Source: Roseiarcus sp035500275
GTDB taxonomy: Bacteria; Pseudomonadota; Alphaproteobacteria; Rhizobiales; Beijerinckiaceae
Reading direction: 5' to 3'
NCBI GenBank assembly: GCA_035500275.1
Contig: DATJXI010000045.1
Span: forward strand, 1-46,447
Length of the DNA stretch: 46,447 bases
Shown: in pieces, positions 33,996 to 41,858 of the stretch
Position numbering within the stretch: position 1 is the stretch's first letter
How the letters are laid out: each line of letters begins with the position of its first letter
Notes under the pieces: model-generated
Told to the model about the DNA's origin: nothing
Database searches by the model: none
The model's input: the letters and a program-made list of their open reading frames with translations, nothing else
Position numbers and translations under genes: made by a program

Positions 33996-35501
33996 CTATC
34001 CATAGTGCCTGAGCCGCGGCCAGACCTTGTCCAGCGGCTCGCGCATGCCGCGGCAGAGCCACAGCGTTTGCGCCGATTCCTCCGGCATGCCGAGGGGGTT
34101 GTCGATCCAGCCGACCGGCTCGACCGAGCGGAATGTCTTGAGGTGGTCCTCGCGGCTTCCGCCGAGGACGAACACGACGCTTCCGTCCGCGCCGCGCGGC
34201 CCCCACAGGAAGTAGTTCTCGTGCGCGCTGACGACGGGCGGGCCGCCCCAGCGGGCGCCGAGAACGTCGACGGCCGCGGCCTCCCCATAGTTGCGGCCGA
34301 AGAAAACGGCCCTCGCCCTATCCTCGGGCGGCAGCGCCTGATAGGCCTTGGCCACGGCTTCCGCGATCTCCGGCCACCCGAACATGTCGGCGTAATACTG
34401 CGGCAGCGCGCCGAGCTTGAGCTTCTCGCCCGTGCCAGGCTTTATGCCAATCAGGCGCTGATATTCCAGGTACTGCGACACCGGCAGGATCGGCATGACG
34501 AGCGGGGCGGCTACGATGACGCCCACGATGACGAATGCGGCGAGCGCGGGTTTCGCGGCGCGCGGCAGCCAGGCCTCCCAGGCGACCGCGCCGCCCGCCA
34601 TGAGGAGCGGGTAGGCGGGCGCAATATAATAGGGGCGGCCCCGCCCGATGACCGCGGCGGCCACCAGGAAGATCCAGCTCACCGCGACCCAGCGCATGCG
34701 TGCGAACGGCCGCCAATGGGCGAAGGCCAAGAGCCCCGCGATCCAGACGGGCGCCGAACCCGGCCCCAGAAAGAGAATCTCCTGCCCGAGGAAGCTCACG
34801 GGCGAGAGCGGGATGTTCTTCTCCGCCGCAAGAACGGCGGTGTGGGCGACGAACGGCCAGCCGTTCGCCGCCTGCCAGACGAGGTTCGGCGCCACGATCG
34901 CGAGCGCGATCAGGGCCGCCGCCCACGGGCCCCAACCCGCGAGCAGGCGCCGCTGCGGAGTGACCAGGAGGCCGACGGCGGTCGAGACGAGAAACAGGGC
35001 GACCGTGTATTTGGCGAGGAAGGCGACCCCCGCGACGGCGCCCGCCGCGAGCCAAAGACGCGGCGCGTCGTCCCGTTCGGCTTTGATGACGAAAAGCGAG
35101 ATCGCGAGCCAGGCCAGAGGCTGCAGCGTGTCGGTCGTGAAAATGACGCCCGGGACCTGCAGCGCGCCGCCTGCGAAGACCGCCAGTCCGGCAAGCCAGC
35201 GGGCGTAAAGCCTGCCGCCGAGCACGCCCGCCGCAAACGCCGTCAGCGCAACCGTTCCCGCGGCCGCGAGGGCCGGTATGAGGCGGAGCCCGCGCAGGGA
35301 ATGGAAGATCGCTTCGGACGCCGCGGCGATGAGCGGGGTCAGCGGCGGCTGGTCGGTGTAGCCCCAGGAGGGATGGCGCCCGCAGACGATGAAATAGAGC
35401 TCGTCGCGAAAATAGCCGTAAGAGCCGTTGACCCAGAGGTGCAGCGCGAACGCGGCCAGGAAAAGGACGAGCTCGGGCCGATGGATGAGGCGGGAGACCA
35501 T
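33996..35501 (-). CDS. GT39-family (ArnT-like) membrane glycosyltransferase
   Basis: A 501-residue polytopic inner-membrane protein with about 10-12 hydrophobic helices. The first loop has YGYFRDELYFIVCG and SWGYTDQPPLTPLIA; the acidic DE pair and the DQPP motif are the catalytic-loop signature of GT39/ArnT-like enzymes that move a sugar from polyprenyl phosphate to lipid or protein. A soluble C-terminal domain starts near residue 385. The ATG at 35501 is preferred over a TTG at 35576. The acceptor is unknown. It lies 78 bases downstream of the Cys-ladder operon on the same strand. Confidence 0.88.
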   Translation of the reverse strand: MVSRLIHRPELVLFLAAFALHLWVNGSYGYFRDELYFIVCGRHPSWGYTDQPPLTPLIAAASEAIFHSLRGLRLIPALAAAGTVALTAFAAGVLGGRLYARWLAGLAVFAGGALQVPGVIFTTDTLQPLAWLAISLFVIKAERDDAPRLWLAAGAVAGVAFLAKYTVALFLVSTAVGLLVTPQRRLLAGWGPWAAALIALAIVAPNLVWQAANGWPFVAHTAVLAAEKNIPLSPVSFLGQEILFLGPGSAPVWIAGLLAFAHWRPFARMRWVAVSWIFLVAAAVIGRGRPYYIAPAYPLLMAGGAVAWEAWLPRAAKPALAAFVIVGVIVAAPLVMPILPVSQYLEYQRLIGIKPGTGEKLKLGALPQYYADMFGWPEIAEAVAKAYQALPPEDRARAVFFGRNYGEAAAVDVLGARWGGPPVVSAHENYFLWGPRGADGSVVFVLGGSREDHLKTFRSVEPVGWIDNPLGMPEESAQTLWLCRGMREPLDKVWPRLRHYG

Positions 35502-35579
35502 GTGCGCGAGGTTGCCTGGCCTCAGCCCCGCGCGGCAATGCCGGGCGCGCAAAAATAATGACGCCGCCGAGGGCAAATC

Positions 35580-35888
35580 TCAGCCGGATATCGAAAGGCC
35601 AAGCCGGGCGCTGCGCAGGAGGACGGCCGCGTCCCGGACGTCGACCTCCTGAACGGATTGTTCGCCGGAGAAGGTGTAAGGGCGGCCAGTGATCGGGCCG
35701 CTCACCCGCATCTCCCCGCGCCCGGAATAGATGAGCTTCGCCCGGGAGACGCCAGGCCCCAGCGGAGTCAAATCCGGCGGGGCCGCCGCCGGTGAATTGG
35801 CTGGGCTTGCCTCCGGCGGGGAATATCTCGGAGTAGGCGCCGAGACTCCACCCAAGCGCCAGGCCGATCGCCTGCTACCGCAACACAT
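35580..35888 (-). CDS. small phage-like beta protein (102 aa)
   Basis: A 102-residue protein with a Pro/Ala-rich N-terminal half and a beta-rich C-terminal half (AKLIYSGRGEMRVSGPITGRPYTF... DVRDAAVLLRSARLG). The second half resembles short head or tail-associated proteins found in prophages, where a VRGPxTGxxYxF step precedes VDxRDAxxLL; this is from memory and unproven. Its ATG at 35888 overlaps the 3' end of the DUF1360 gene by 14 bases, so it is the third gene of a tight operon. Confidence 0.6.
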   Translation of the reverse strand: MCCGSRRSAWRLGGVSAPTPRYSPPEASPANSPAAAPPDLTPLGPGVSRAKLIYSGRGEMRVSGPITGRPYTFSGEQSVQEVDVRDAAVLLRSARLGLSISG

Positions 35889-36210
35889 CGTCGGTTTCCT
35901 CCATGGAGTACGTATGCGCCGCCGCGCCGGCCGTGAGCCCTGTCAGACGCTCGATGAGGCAAGCTGCGCCTGAGAGGCCCAGCCAGGCGACGAACCAGGC
36001 CGCGGGCGACGACGCCACGAACAGCGCGAGCGGCGCCGCGACCCAGATGCTCATGCAGTTGAAGCAGTCCATCAAGCTGCCGATGAACCCTTCGCCCGCG
36101 CGCCGTCTGAGCCTGAAGATGACGTCCGCCGGGCCGTCCTCGTTCGCCAGCAGGTGCGTAACCCGCCAGGTTGCGAGAACGGCCAGTACGACTGTCAACC
36201 AAAGATCCAA
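35875..36210 (-). CDS. DUF1360 membrane protein
   Basis: A 111-residue protein with three hydrophobic segments (about 3-15, 46-62 and 66-85). The DUF1360 markers are TWRVTHLLANEDGPADVIFRLR and DCFNCMSIW. Function unknown; members occur in Firmicutes and proteobacteria. The start is TTG at 36210, directly after a strong GGAGG, and there is no ATG in a better place. It begins 14 bases after the stop of the Cys-ladder gene and overlaps the next small gene, so all three are one operon. Confidence 0.85.
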   Translation of the reverse strand: MDLWLTVVLAVLATWRVTHLLANEDGPADVIFRLRRRAGEGFIGSLMDCFNCMSIWVAAPLALFVASSPAAWFVAWLGLSGAACLIERLTGLTAGAAAHTYSMEETDDVLR

Positions 36211-36224
36211 GCCGCCTCCGGACG

Positions 36225-38414
36225 CTATCCGGCGCGTTTCCTCAGGCAGAACGCAATCTGGTCGATGCGCGGCGGCCCGAAGCTTTGATCGCCGGTCGTC
36301 AGCAGGAGGTCCACCGACAGTTGAACGATGTAGGCGCAATCGGGCAGGTTTGCGAGACTCCAGCCCTGCGGCGTCGCGACGCCATACCAGTCGCCGGTCT
36401 CGGGAACCGGCGTCGGCAGCGTGAACGGATAAGGCCCGCCGGGCCCGATCATCTGGACGCTCACCGCGCCGAGGTTCGCGTGGGAAGCCGTGAACAGCAC
36501 CGTCAGCGAGTTCGAGATGCCGCCGCAGCCGTTCGCCTGCAGTTCCTGGATGTCGACCATGTAGACTGCGTACTCGTCCCCGAGTACGCCGCCGTCCCAC
36601 TCGGGATGATGGTTGACGTTGTGGTAGAGCGTGTTGTTGATCGCGACGACCTGGCAGGTGCCGCCTTCGTCGCCCGTCGCCGATCCGGATCCCCCCTTCC
36701 GAACGCGCATCCTGAGACCGAAGCAATGCGCGGTCGGCAACGGATGGTTCGCCGGATTTCCCGCCGAAACGCCGGTCTCGTCGGCCAGCGGGAACGACGG
36801 CAGCTTGGTGGAGATAAGATTGATCATGTTGCCGTTGAGGAAGATGAGCGGTCCCTGCGGCGTCTGGATCCAACCGTCCGCGGTAAACGGCGCGTCGAGT
36901 TCCGAGGCGCCCGCGTGAACCGCGATGTTCTTGTGCAATGGCGGATGCGGGAACGGTTGCGGAATCTCCTGGATGCCGATGACCGTATGGTCGATCCACT
37001 CCTTGGGGATTTGAGTCCATCCGCCGGACGCCGACGCGCCCGTGGTTACGCTGGCCCCCATGGCCGCGGCGAGCGCGGCGGTGCCATGCTGTCCACGCAG
37101 CACGGTCCAGGTCGTGGCGGCGACCGCGGTAACTCTGACGATCTCGTAGCCGCCGTTCGCGCCGCCGATGACGGCGTCAAACGGCGGGGCAGGGAAGCTG
37201 GCGCCGCTCGTCACGGTGATCGAAACGGCTGCGGCCGTAATCGCGGCGGCGAGCGTCGTCGTCGCGACGGCGATCGGCTGGTATTCGAACATGTATTCGA
37301 GCGGGGCGCCATCGTAGGTTTGGGTCAGAACGCCGTTCAGCCGCATCGTGCTGAAGAAGGCGCGGGTGTCGCTGTTCGTGAGACCTGTCGCGGGGAGGAC
37401 GCTGTCGATGTCCGCGTCATAGTCGTAACCGCCGATCGCGGTGAACAGCGGCACGAGGGTCGGCGGGCAGACGCAGATGCAGAAGAGATGACAGACTTCC
37501 GAGCATATCCATGCGCAGACCTGCCAGCAGTAGACACTGAGGCCGAAACGCTCGACGATGGCGCCATACGCTGCGCTGTCCTCGCGCATGACGGCGCCGA
37601 CGAGGTCGGAGAGCGCGCGCGCATCGCTCGAGAGCTTGCGCGCCGCGAGCGCAAATTCGCCCGCCTCCTCGATAGCCTCACGTCCGACGAGAATGGGGGG
37701 AATGCGCTGGCAGAGCGTCCGGCACACCCGCACGCAACGCCAGACGCAGATGAGGCGGCAAATGATCTCGCAGTGGGCGACAAGTTGGCCCCGGCTGATC
37801 GCCGACCGCAAGATCTCGCAGTCAAACGCCTCGGCCGCTTTGACGATATCCGCGAGCGAGCGATTGTTCGCCAGGACGCCGCGCAGTTCCTCCGCGTCGG
37901 CGCGGATGTCGAGCGCCGCGTCCGTCAGCGGGACTGGGCGCCCGGAGCAAACGACTTCGCAGACGCGCCGATAGAGGACGTAGCAGACGTACCGGCAGAT
38001 GAGGTGGCAGAACGGCTGGAGTTTGGCTTCGGCGATCGCCGATTGGTAGATCTCGGCGTCTCCGCAAGACACGGCGTCGACGATCCTGCGGAGCAGCTGT
38101 TCGTTCGATCCAAGCTGCACGATCGCCTGGGCGAATTGAGGCAGACCGGGAAATTCGGTGTTCGGGTTCAGCGGCCCGCACAATCGCCAGCACCGCAGCA
38201 CACAAAGCTTGACCCGAATCCATTCGCAGATGGGTTCGCAGTGCGGGAGCAGTTCGAGCCTTTGCAAGACCCAGCGTAACGCGTCGGGATCCTGGGATTC
38301 GAAAGCGGCGACCGCGGCGGCGAAGCCGCCGGTGTCCTTGGCGAGGCTGCCGACGGCTTCTGCCTGAGCGGCGAGATCGGCGACGGCGTTTTGCTGCAGA
38401 TTGAAATTGCTCAC
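36225..38414 (-). CDS. Cys-ladder repeat protein with phage-tail-like C-terminal part
   Basis: A 729-residue protein I do not recognise. Residues 1-320 are four repeats of about 80 residues, each a helical region ending in a cysteine ladder: C59, 63, 71, 75, 79; C136, 140, 144, 152, 156; C215, 219, 223, 227, 231, 235; C296, 300, 304, 308, 312, 316 (plus 314). Spacing is a strict multiple of four. Residues about 330-729 are beta-rich, with ITVTSGASFP and WTVLRGQHGTAAL, the pattern of phage tail or fibre modules. No signal peptide is visible. The start is GTG at 38414 after a strong AAGGAGG. It heads a three-gene operon with a DUF1360 membrane protein. Metal (copper) binding or disulfide-stapled hairpins are two readings. 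Confidence 0.8.
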   Translation of the reverse strand: MSNFNLQQNAVADLAAQAEAVGSLAKDTGGFAAAVAAFESQDPDALRWVLQRLELLPHCEPICEWIRVKLCVLRCWRLCGPLNPNTEFPGLPQFAQAIVQLGSNEQLLRRIVDAVSCGDAEIYQSAIAEAKLQPFCHLICRYVCYVLYRRVCEVVCSGRPVPLTDAALDIRADAEELRGVLANNRSLADIVKAAEAFDCEILRSAISRGQLVAHCEIICRLICVWRCVRVCRTLCQRIPPILVGREAIEEAGEFALAARKLSSDARALSDLVGAVMREDSAAYGAIVERFGLSVYCWQVCAWICSEVCHLFCICVCPPTLVPLFTAIGGYDYDADIDSVLPATGLTNSDTRAFFSTMRLNGVLTQTYDGAPLEYMFEYQPIAVATTTLAAAITAAAVSITVTSGASFPAPPFDAVIGGANGGYEIVRVTAVAATTWTVLRGQHGTAALAAAMGASVTTGASASGGWTQIPKEWIDHTVIGIQEIPQPFPHPPLHKNIAVHAGASELDAPFTADGWIQTPQGPLIFLNGNMINLISTKLPSFPLADETGVSAGNPANHPLPTAHCFGLRMRVRKGGSGSATGDEGGTCQVVAINNTLYHNVNHHPEWDGGVLGDEYAVYMVDIQELQANGCGGISNSLTVLFTASHANLGAVSVQMIGPGGPYPFTLPTPVPETGDWYGVATPQGWSLANLPDCAYIVQLSVDLLLTTGDQSFGPPRIDQIAFCLRKRAG

Positions 38415-38837
38415 GACCGATTCCTCCTTGATGTCAGAACGCGCCTCTTGAGCGAGCGCTCGGTTATCAGGCCCGGCGTCGAGCCCGAACTATCTGTGAT
38501 CTTCAAATGCGGTCTGTATAAGCAACGCCACCTTTTTCATGGGGCGTCGATCCCGTTCAGGAAGTTAACGCTTTCCAAGTCCCTCGGCAAGCGAACTTCG
38601 ACGATTGGGCGTTCAATTTTCGCACTGACAAGACAAGCAGGTTTTTATTCTACAGCTTGTAACAAACAAAGCTTGTTGTTGCTACTTGAAGGCATTTGCG
38701 TTTTCTATTTCCGGGTTCTTGAATTGGAGAACAGAAAACCGCGCGCGCTGAGGGTCCTTTGAGGCGAACCTGCGGCGCCGGAGAGGGGTGGAACAACTCT
38801 TTGACCCCGGCGCGCGGCGGTCTTAGATGCTTTGCTC
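38415..38837. other. AT-rich divergent intergenic region
   Basis: About 420 bases between the Cys-ladder gene and lipA, with no credible gene. The middle (about 38500-38730) is clearly richer in A and T than the rest of the window and holds two direct copies of AGCTTGT (in ACAGCTTGTAAC and AAAGCTTGTTG) and runs of TTTTTATT. It must contain promoters for both directions; no convincing -35/-10 pair could be fixed. Confidence 0.5.
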
Positions 38838-39821
38838 ATGACCCGCCTTGTTGACACTTTGGCGCATGACTTGGGCGCCGCGCGTCCGCGCCACCCGGAG
38901 AAAGCGCACCGCCCAGACCAGCCGGTCGCCCGCAAGCCCCCCTGGATCCGCGTGCGCGCGCCGGGCTCGCCGGTCTACGCCGAGACGCTTTCGCTCGTGC
39001 GCGAGCACAAGCTCACGACCGTCTGCGAGGAGGCGGGCTGCCCCAACATCGGCGAGTGCTGGGACAAGCGGCACGCCACCTTCATGATCATGGGCGAAAC
39101 CTGCACCCGCGCCTGCCCCTTCTGCAACGTGCGCACCGGTCGCCCGGACGCGCTCGACCCGGACGAGCCGGCGCGGGTCGGCGACGCGGTGGCCAAGCTC
39201 GGCCTTGCCCACGTCGTCGTGACGTCGGTCGATCGCGACGACCTTTCGGACGGCGGCGCACGCCACTTCGGCCGCACCATCGCCGCGATCCGGGCCGCCG
39301 CGCCGAAAACGACCGTGGAAGTGCTGACGCCCGATTTTCTGCGCAAGGACGGCGCGCTTGAGATCGTCGTTGAGGCCAAGCCGGACGTGTTCAACCACAA
39401 TCTTGAGACCGTGCCTTCGAAGTACCTCTCAGTGCGGCCGGGCGCGCGCTACTTCCACTCGCTCAGGCTCCTGCAGCGGGTGAAAGAGCTCGATCCCACG
39501 ATATTCACCAAATCCGGCGTCATGGTGGGCTTAGGCGAGCGGCGCGAGGAAGTCCTGCAGATGATGGACGACATGCGCTCGGCCGAGGTCGATTTCCTGA
39601 CGATCGGCCAATATCTGCAGCCGACGAAGAAGCACCATGCCGTGGAGCGGTTCGTCGCGCCGCAGGAATTCGCTGAATACGCCACGATCGGCGCGGCGAA
39701 GGGATTTTTGCTCGTCTCCGCCTCGCCGCTCACGCGCTCCTCGCATCACGCGGGCGAGGACTTCGCACGATTGAAGGCGGCCCGCGATGCGGCGATGCGG
39801 CCAGCCGTGCGCCAGATCTGA
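38838..39821 (+). CDS. lipA: lipoyl synthase
   Basis: Radical-SAM enzyme inserting two sulphurs into protein-bound octanoyl groups to make lipoate. The 327-residue protein has both cluster motifs: the auxiliary one (CEEAGCPNIGEC) and the radical-SAM one (CTRACPFC). Family segments FMIMGETC, VVTSVDRDDLSDGGA, NHNLETVP and the C-terminal RSSHHAGE are intact; the Ser in PLTRSSHH is the auxiliary-cluster ligand. Start at ATG 38838; the TTG at 38832 is also in frame. In many alphaproteobacteria lipA follows lpd; here it stands apart. Confidence 0.96.
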   Translation: MTRLVDTLAHDLGAARPRHPEKAHRPDQPVARKPPWIRVRAPGSPVYAETLSLVREHKLTTVCEEAGCPNIGECWDKRHATFMIMGETCTRACPFCNVRTGRPDALDPDEPARVGDAVAKLGLAHVVVTSVDRDDLSDGGARHFGRTIAAIRAAAPKTTVEVLTPDFLRKDGALEIVVEAKPDVFNHNLETVPSKYLSVRPGARYFHSLRLLQRVKELDPTIFTKSGVMVGLGERREEVLQMMDDMRSAEVDFLTIGQYLQPTKKHHAVERFVAPQEFAEYATIGAAKGFLLVSASPLTRSSHHAGEDFARLKAARDAAMRPAVRQI

Positions 39822-39982
39822 GGAGCCTCCGGCGCTGCAATTGATCTCTTCGACGGTCTCTGCAAGGGAGAAGAGCGGTTCAGGTATGCGGCGCCAACCT
39901 CCCCCTGTTCGGAGGAACGCTCCCAAACGTTCGGCGCGAACGACGCGACTAGCCGCAGCGCCTACGGAGTCGTTCCGCGACA

Positions 39983-40951
39983 ATGAGCGTCGTCGCCGCC
40001 AATCTCTACCGCCACGGCAAGCTCGTCGGACCGGTTACGCTCGACCAGCCGTTCCCTTGCGCGAAAGACCGGTCGGAATTCGTCTGGATCGGCCTGTTCG
40101 AGCCGACCGAAGCCGAGCTCAGGCAGCTCCAGGAGAATTACGGCCTGCATCCGCTCGCCGTCGAGGACGCGCTGACCGCGCACCAACTGCCCAAGGTCGA
40201 CGTCTACGGCGACCAGATTTTCGTGGTCGCGCGCACGGCCCATCTCGCCGACGATCAGATTACGTACGGCGAAACCTCGATCTTTGTCAGCGAGACCTTC
40301 GTCATCAGCGTCCGGCACGGGTCGGAGCGCGCCCATTCCGATCTGCGCCACCAGCTCGAAGCCTCGCCGGCGCTGCTTCGGCATGGCGTCGATTACGTGC
40401 TGCACGCCATCCTTGATTTTATCGTCGACGGCTATCTGCCGATCGTGGAGGCGATCGAGGAGGACGTGTTGGAGACGGAGCAGCGCGCGCTCGACACATT
40501 TCTCGATCGCAACGAAATCCGACGGCTCTTCACGCTGCGCCGTGAGCTGATTCGGTTCCAGCGCGTGCTGGGGCCCATGCACGAAGTCTGCAACCGCCTC
40601 ACGCATCTCGCCCTTCCGGCGCTCGACCCGGACGTGCGGCCTTACTTTCACGACGTGCTCGACCATGTCCGGCGCGTCGAGACCCGAGTCGGCGGCCTGC
40701 GGGAAATTCTCACATCCGTATTCGAGGCGGCCAATCTCCTCGAGCAGCAGCGGCAGGGCACAATCACGCGCCAACTCGCGGCCTGGGCGGCGATCCTCGC
40801 GGTGCCGACGGCGATCGCCGGCATCTACGGGATGAACTTCGCCAACATGCCGGAGCTCAAGACGGAATACGGCTATTTCGTCGTGCTCGCCGCAATCATC
40901 CTCCTGTGCGCCGGGCTTTATCTGCGGTTCAAGAAGGCGGGGTGGCTGTGA
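39983..40951 (+). CDS. corA: CorA-family magnesium/divalent-cation transporter
   Basis: A 322-residue inner-membrane channel. It has a large N-terminal cytoplasmic domain (with EFVWIGLFEPTEAEL and HPLAVEDAL), a long helical funnel, and two C-terminal transmembrane helices (about 262-282 and 295-315) separated by the hallmark YGMN selectivity loop. A short basic tail ends the protein. GGAG lies upstream of the ATG. Mg2+ or Co2+/Ni2+ uptake is expected from the family; the metal cannot be told. Confidence 0.94.
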   Translation: MSVVAANLYRHGKLVGPVTLDQPFPCAKDRSEFVWIGLFEPTEAELRQLQENYGLHPLAVEDALTAHQLPKVDVYGDQIFVVARTAHLADDQITYGETSIFVSETFVISVRHGSERAHSDLRHQLEASPALLRHGVDYVLHAILDFIVDGYLPIVEAIEEDVLETEQRALDTFLDRNEIRRLFTLRRELIRFQRVLGPMHEVCNRLTHLALPALDPDVRPYFHDVLDHVRRVETRVGGLREILTSVFEAANLLEQQRQGTITRQLAAWAAILAVPTAIAGIYGMNFANMPELKTEYGYFVVLAAIILLCAGLYLRFKKAGWL

Positions 40952-40966
40952 GGAGGGACGGCGGGC

Positions 40967-41200
40967 GTGACGCCTGCCTCGGACGTCAAGAGCCGCTACT
41001 TTTGCATCGTGTCGCCCTTCATTGCGTCTGCGTGCATCACCTTGTCGTTGTGCATGGTCTTGTGCTTGGCGGCATTTTTCGGCCGCGCCGGCGGCGCAAG
41101 CAAGCCAGCTGCATCGGATTGTGACGCGCGTCACTGCGACCTGCCGCCGCCGCGTCTAGACGCTCCATCAACGCGAGGCGTTAGAGATTTGGAGGTTTGA
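40967..41200 (+). CDS. doubtful 77-aa membrane protein
   Basis: A GTG-initiated frame with GAGGAGGG about 9 bases upstream, overlapping the end of corA's trailer. It codes a hydrophobic stretch (CIVSPFIASACITLSLCMVLCLAAFF) with four cysteines, then a polar tail. Against it: a CRP-like palindrome lies inside its 3' half, and the opposite strand (41103-40996) reads as a Met/Lys/Asp/His-rich tail (KTMHNDKVMHADAMKGDTMQK) like the C-terminus of small MxKDx metal-binding repeat proteins. Either strand may hold a real or decayed small gene. Confidence 0.3.
   Translation: MTPASDVKSRYFCIVSPFIASACITLSLCMVLCLAAFFGRAGGASKPAASDCDARHCDLPPPRLDAPSTRGVRDLEV
41120..41135 (+). promoter_or_regulatory. CRP-like palindrome TGTGA-N6-TCACT
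   Basis: TGTGACGCGCGTCACT contains the 14-base perfect palindrome GTGACGCGCGTCAC and matches the CRP consensus TGTGA-N6-TCACA except the last base. It lies 67 bases upstream of the small gene at 41202, a normal activator distance. The window also codes an adenylate cyclase. Confidence 0.5.
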
Positions 41201-41201
41201 A

Positions 41202-41420
41202 ATGTCTGACCGGCAGCGTCCTCAGGGCGTAAGGCTCGGAATCGGCCATGAGGCGGACGCGCTTCTGTCCATATGGGGAGAGGATGCTTACGCGATCGCT
41301 TGCCAAAGGGCAAAAGAGGCAAGCAGCGTAGAGATGGACAGCGACTGGAGCCACGTCGCCGACGCCGTCGCGCGCCGCCTGGGCAAGCGCTCTTCCTTTC
41401 TCTCCCATATGTTCCACTAA
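41202..41420 (+). CDS. small hypothetical protein (72 aa)
   Basis: A hydrophilic 72-residue protein with a helical centre (HEADALLSIWGEDAYAIACQRAKEA) and an amphipathic second half (DWSHVADAVARRLGKRSSFLSHM). A strong TTTGGAGG ribosome site 6-8 bases before the ATG argues that it is real. No domain is recognised. Upstream sits a CRP-like palindrome, so it may respond to cAMP or a related regulator. Confidence 0.7.
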   Translation: MSDRQRPQGVRLGIGHEADALLSIWGEDAYAIACQRAKEASSVEMDSDWSHVADAVARRLGKRSSFLSHMFH

Positions 41421-41502
41421 GTCCGGGGCGCCTTGTGGGGCCGCATCGCGGCGGAAGCCGAAGCCGCGGACCAAACGTGCGGCTTCGGCGAGACGCGCGT
41501 CG

Positions 41503-41815
41503 ATGCCCGGCCCCGACGTCATCGTCTGCGGCAGCCTGTACCTCGACGTCATGGTCGCCGCGCCAAGCTTGCCGCGGCCAAGGGCGGCGACTAGGCCGTC
41601 ATGTCCGCCCGCTCGGGCGCGCGCGTCGCGATGATCGGCTGCATCGGCCGCGACAATTTCGGCGCGCGGCTCCGCGCCAACCTTGACGCGGCGGGCGTCG
41701 ATTCGACCGCCGTCGCCGAAGACGAGAAGGCGGCATCCGGCATGAACGCCGCCATCGTCCCGCGACGACGGCGAATATGGCGCCGCCATCGCGTCGATGA
41801 CCGGCTAACGCCGGC
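41503..41815 (+). pseudogene. ribokinase/PfkB-family kinase remnant
   Basis: The fragment opens with MPGPDVIVCGSLYLDVMV, the N-terminus of a PfkB-family sugar kinase. It loses a segment after APSLPR, then resumes in another frame as KGGD-stop-AVMSARSGARVAMIGCIG and RANLDAAGVDSTAVAEDE, reaching ASGMNAAIV. A further frameshift gives RDDGEYGAAIASMTG and a stop. Family order and spacing leave little doubt about identity; with one internal deletion, one stop and one or two frameshifts the gene is dead. The substrate could have been inositol-derived or another sugar, given the iolG-like pseudogene next door. Confidence 0.82.
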
Positions 41816-41858
41816 CGCCGAGGGGCGCCGCCGCGACAAGCTTGCTGGGCAATCATCA

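Noticed and set aside
33939..35558. Plus-strand frame of about 540 codons
   Set aside because: Antisense of the GT39 gene; extremely charged composition with no hydrophobic core.
36171..38279. Long plus-strand frame of about 700 codons
   Set aside because: It is the antisense of the Cys-ladder gene, Arg-rich with no family character; the minus strand has a strong ribosome site and clear repeats.
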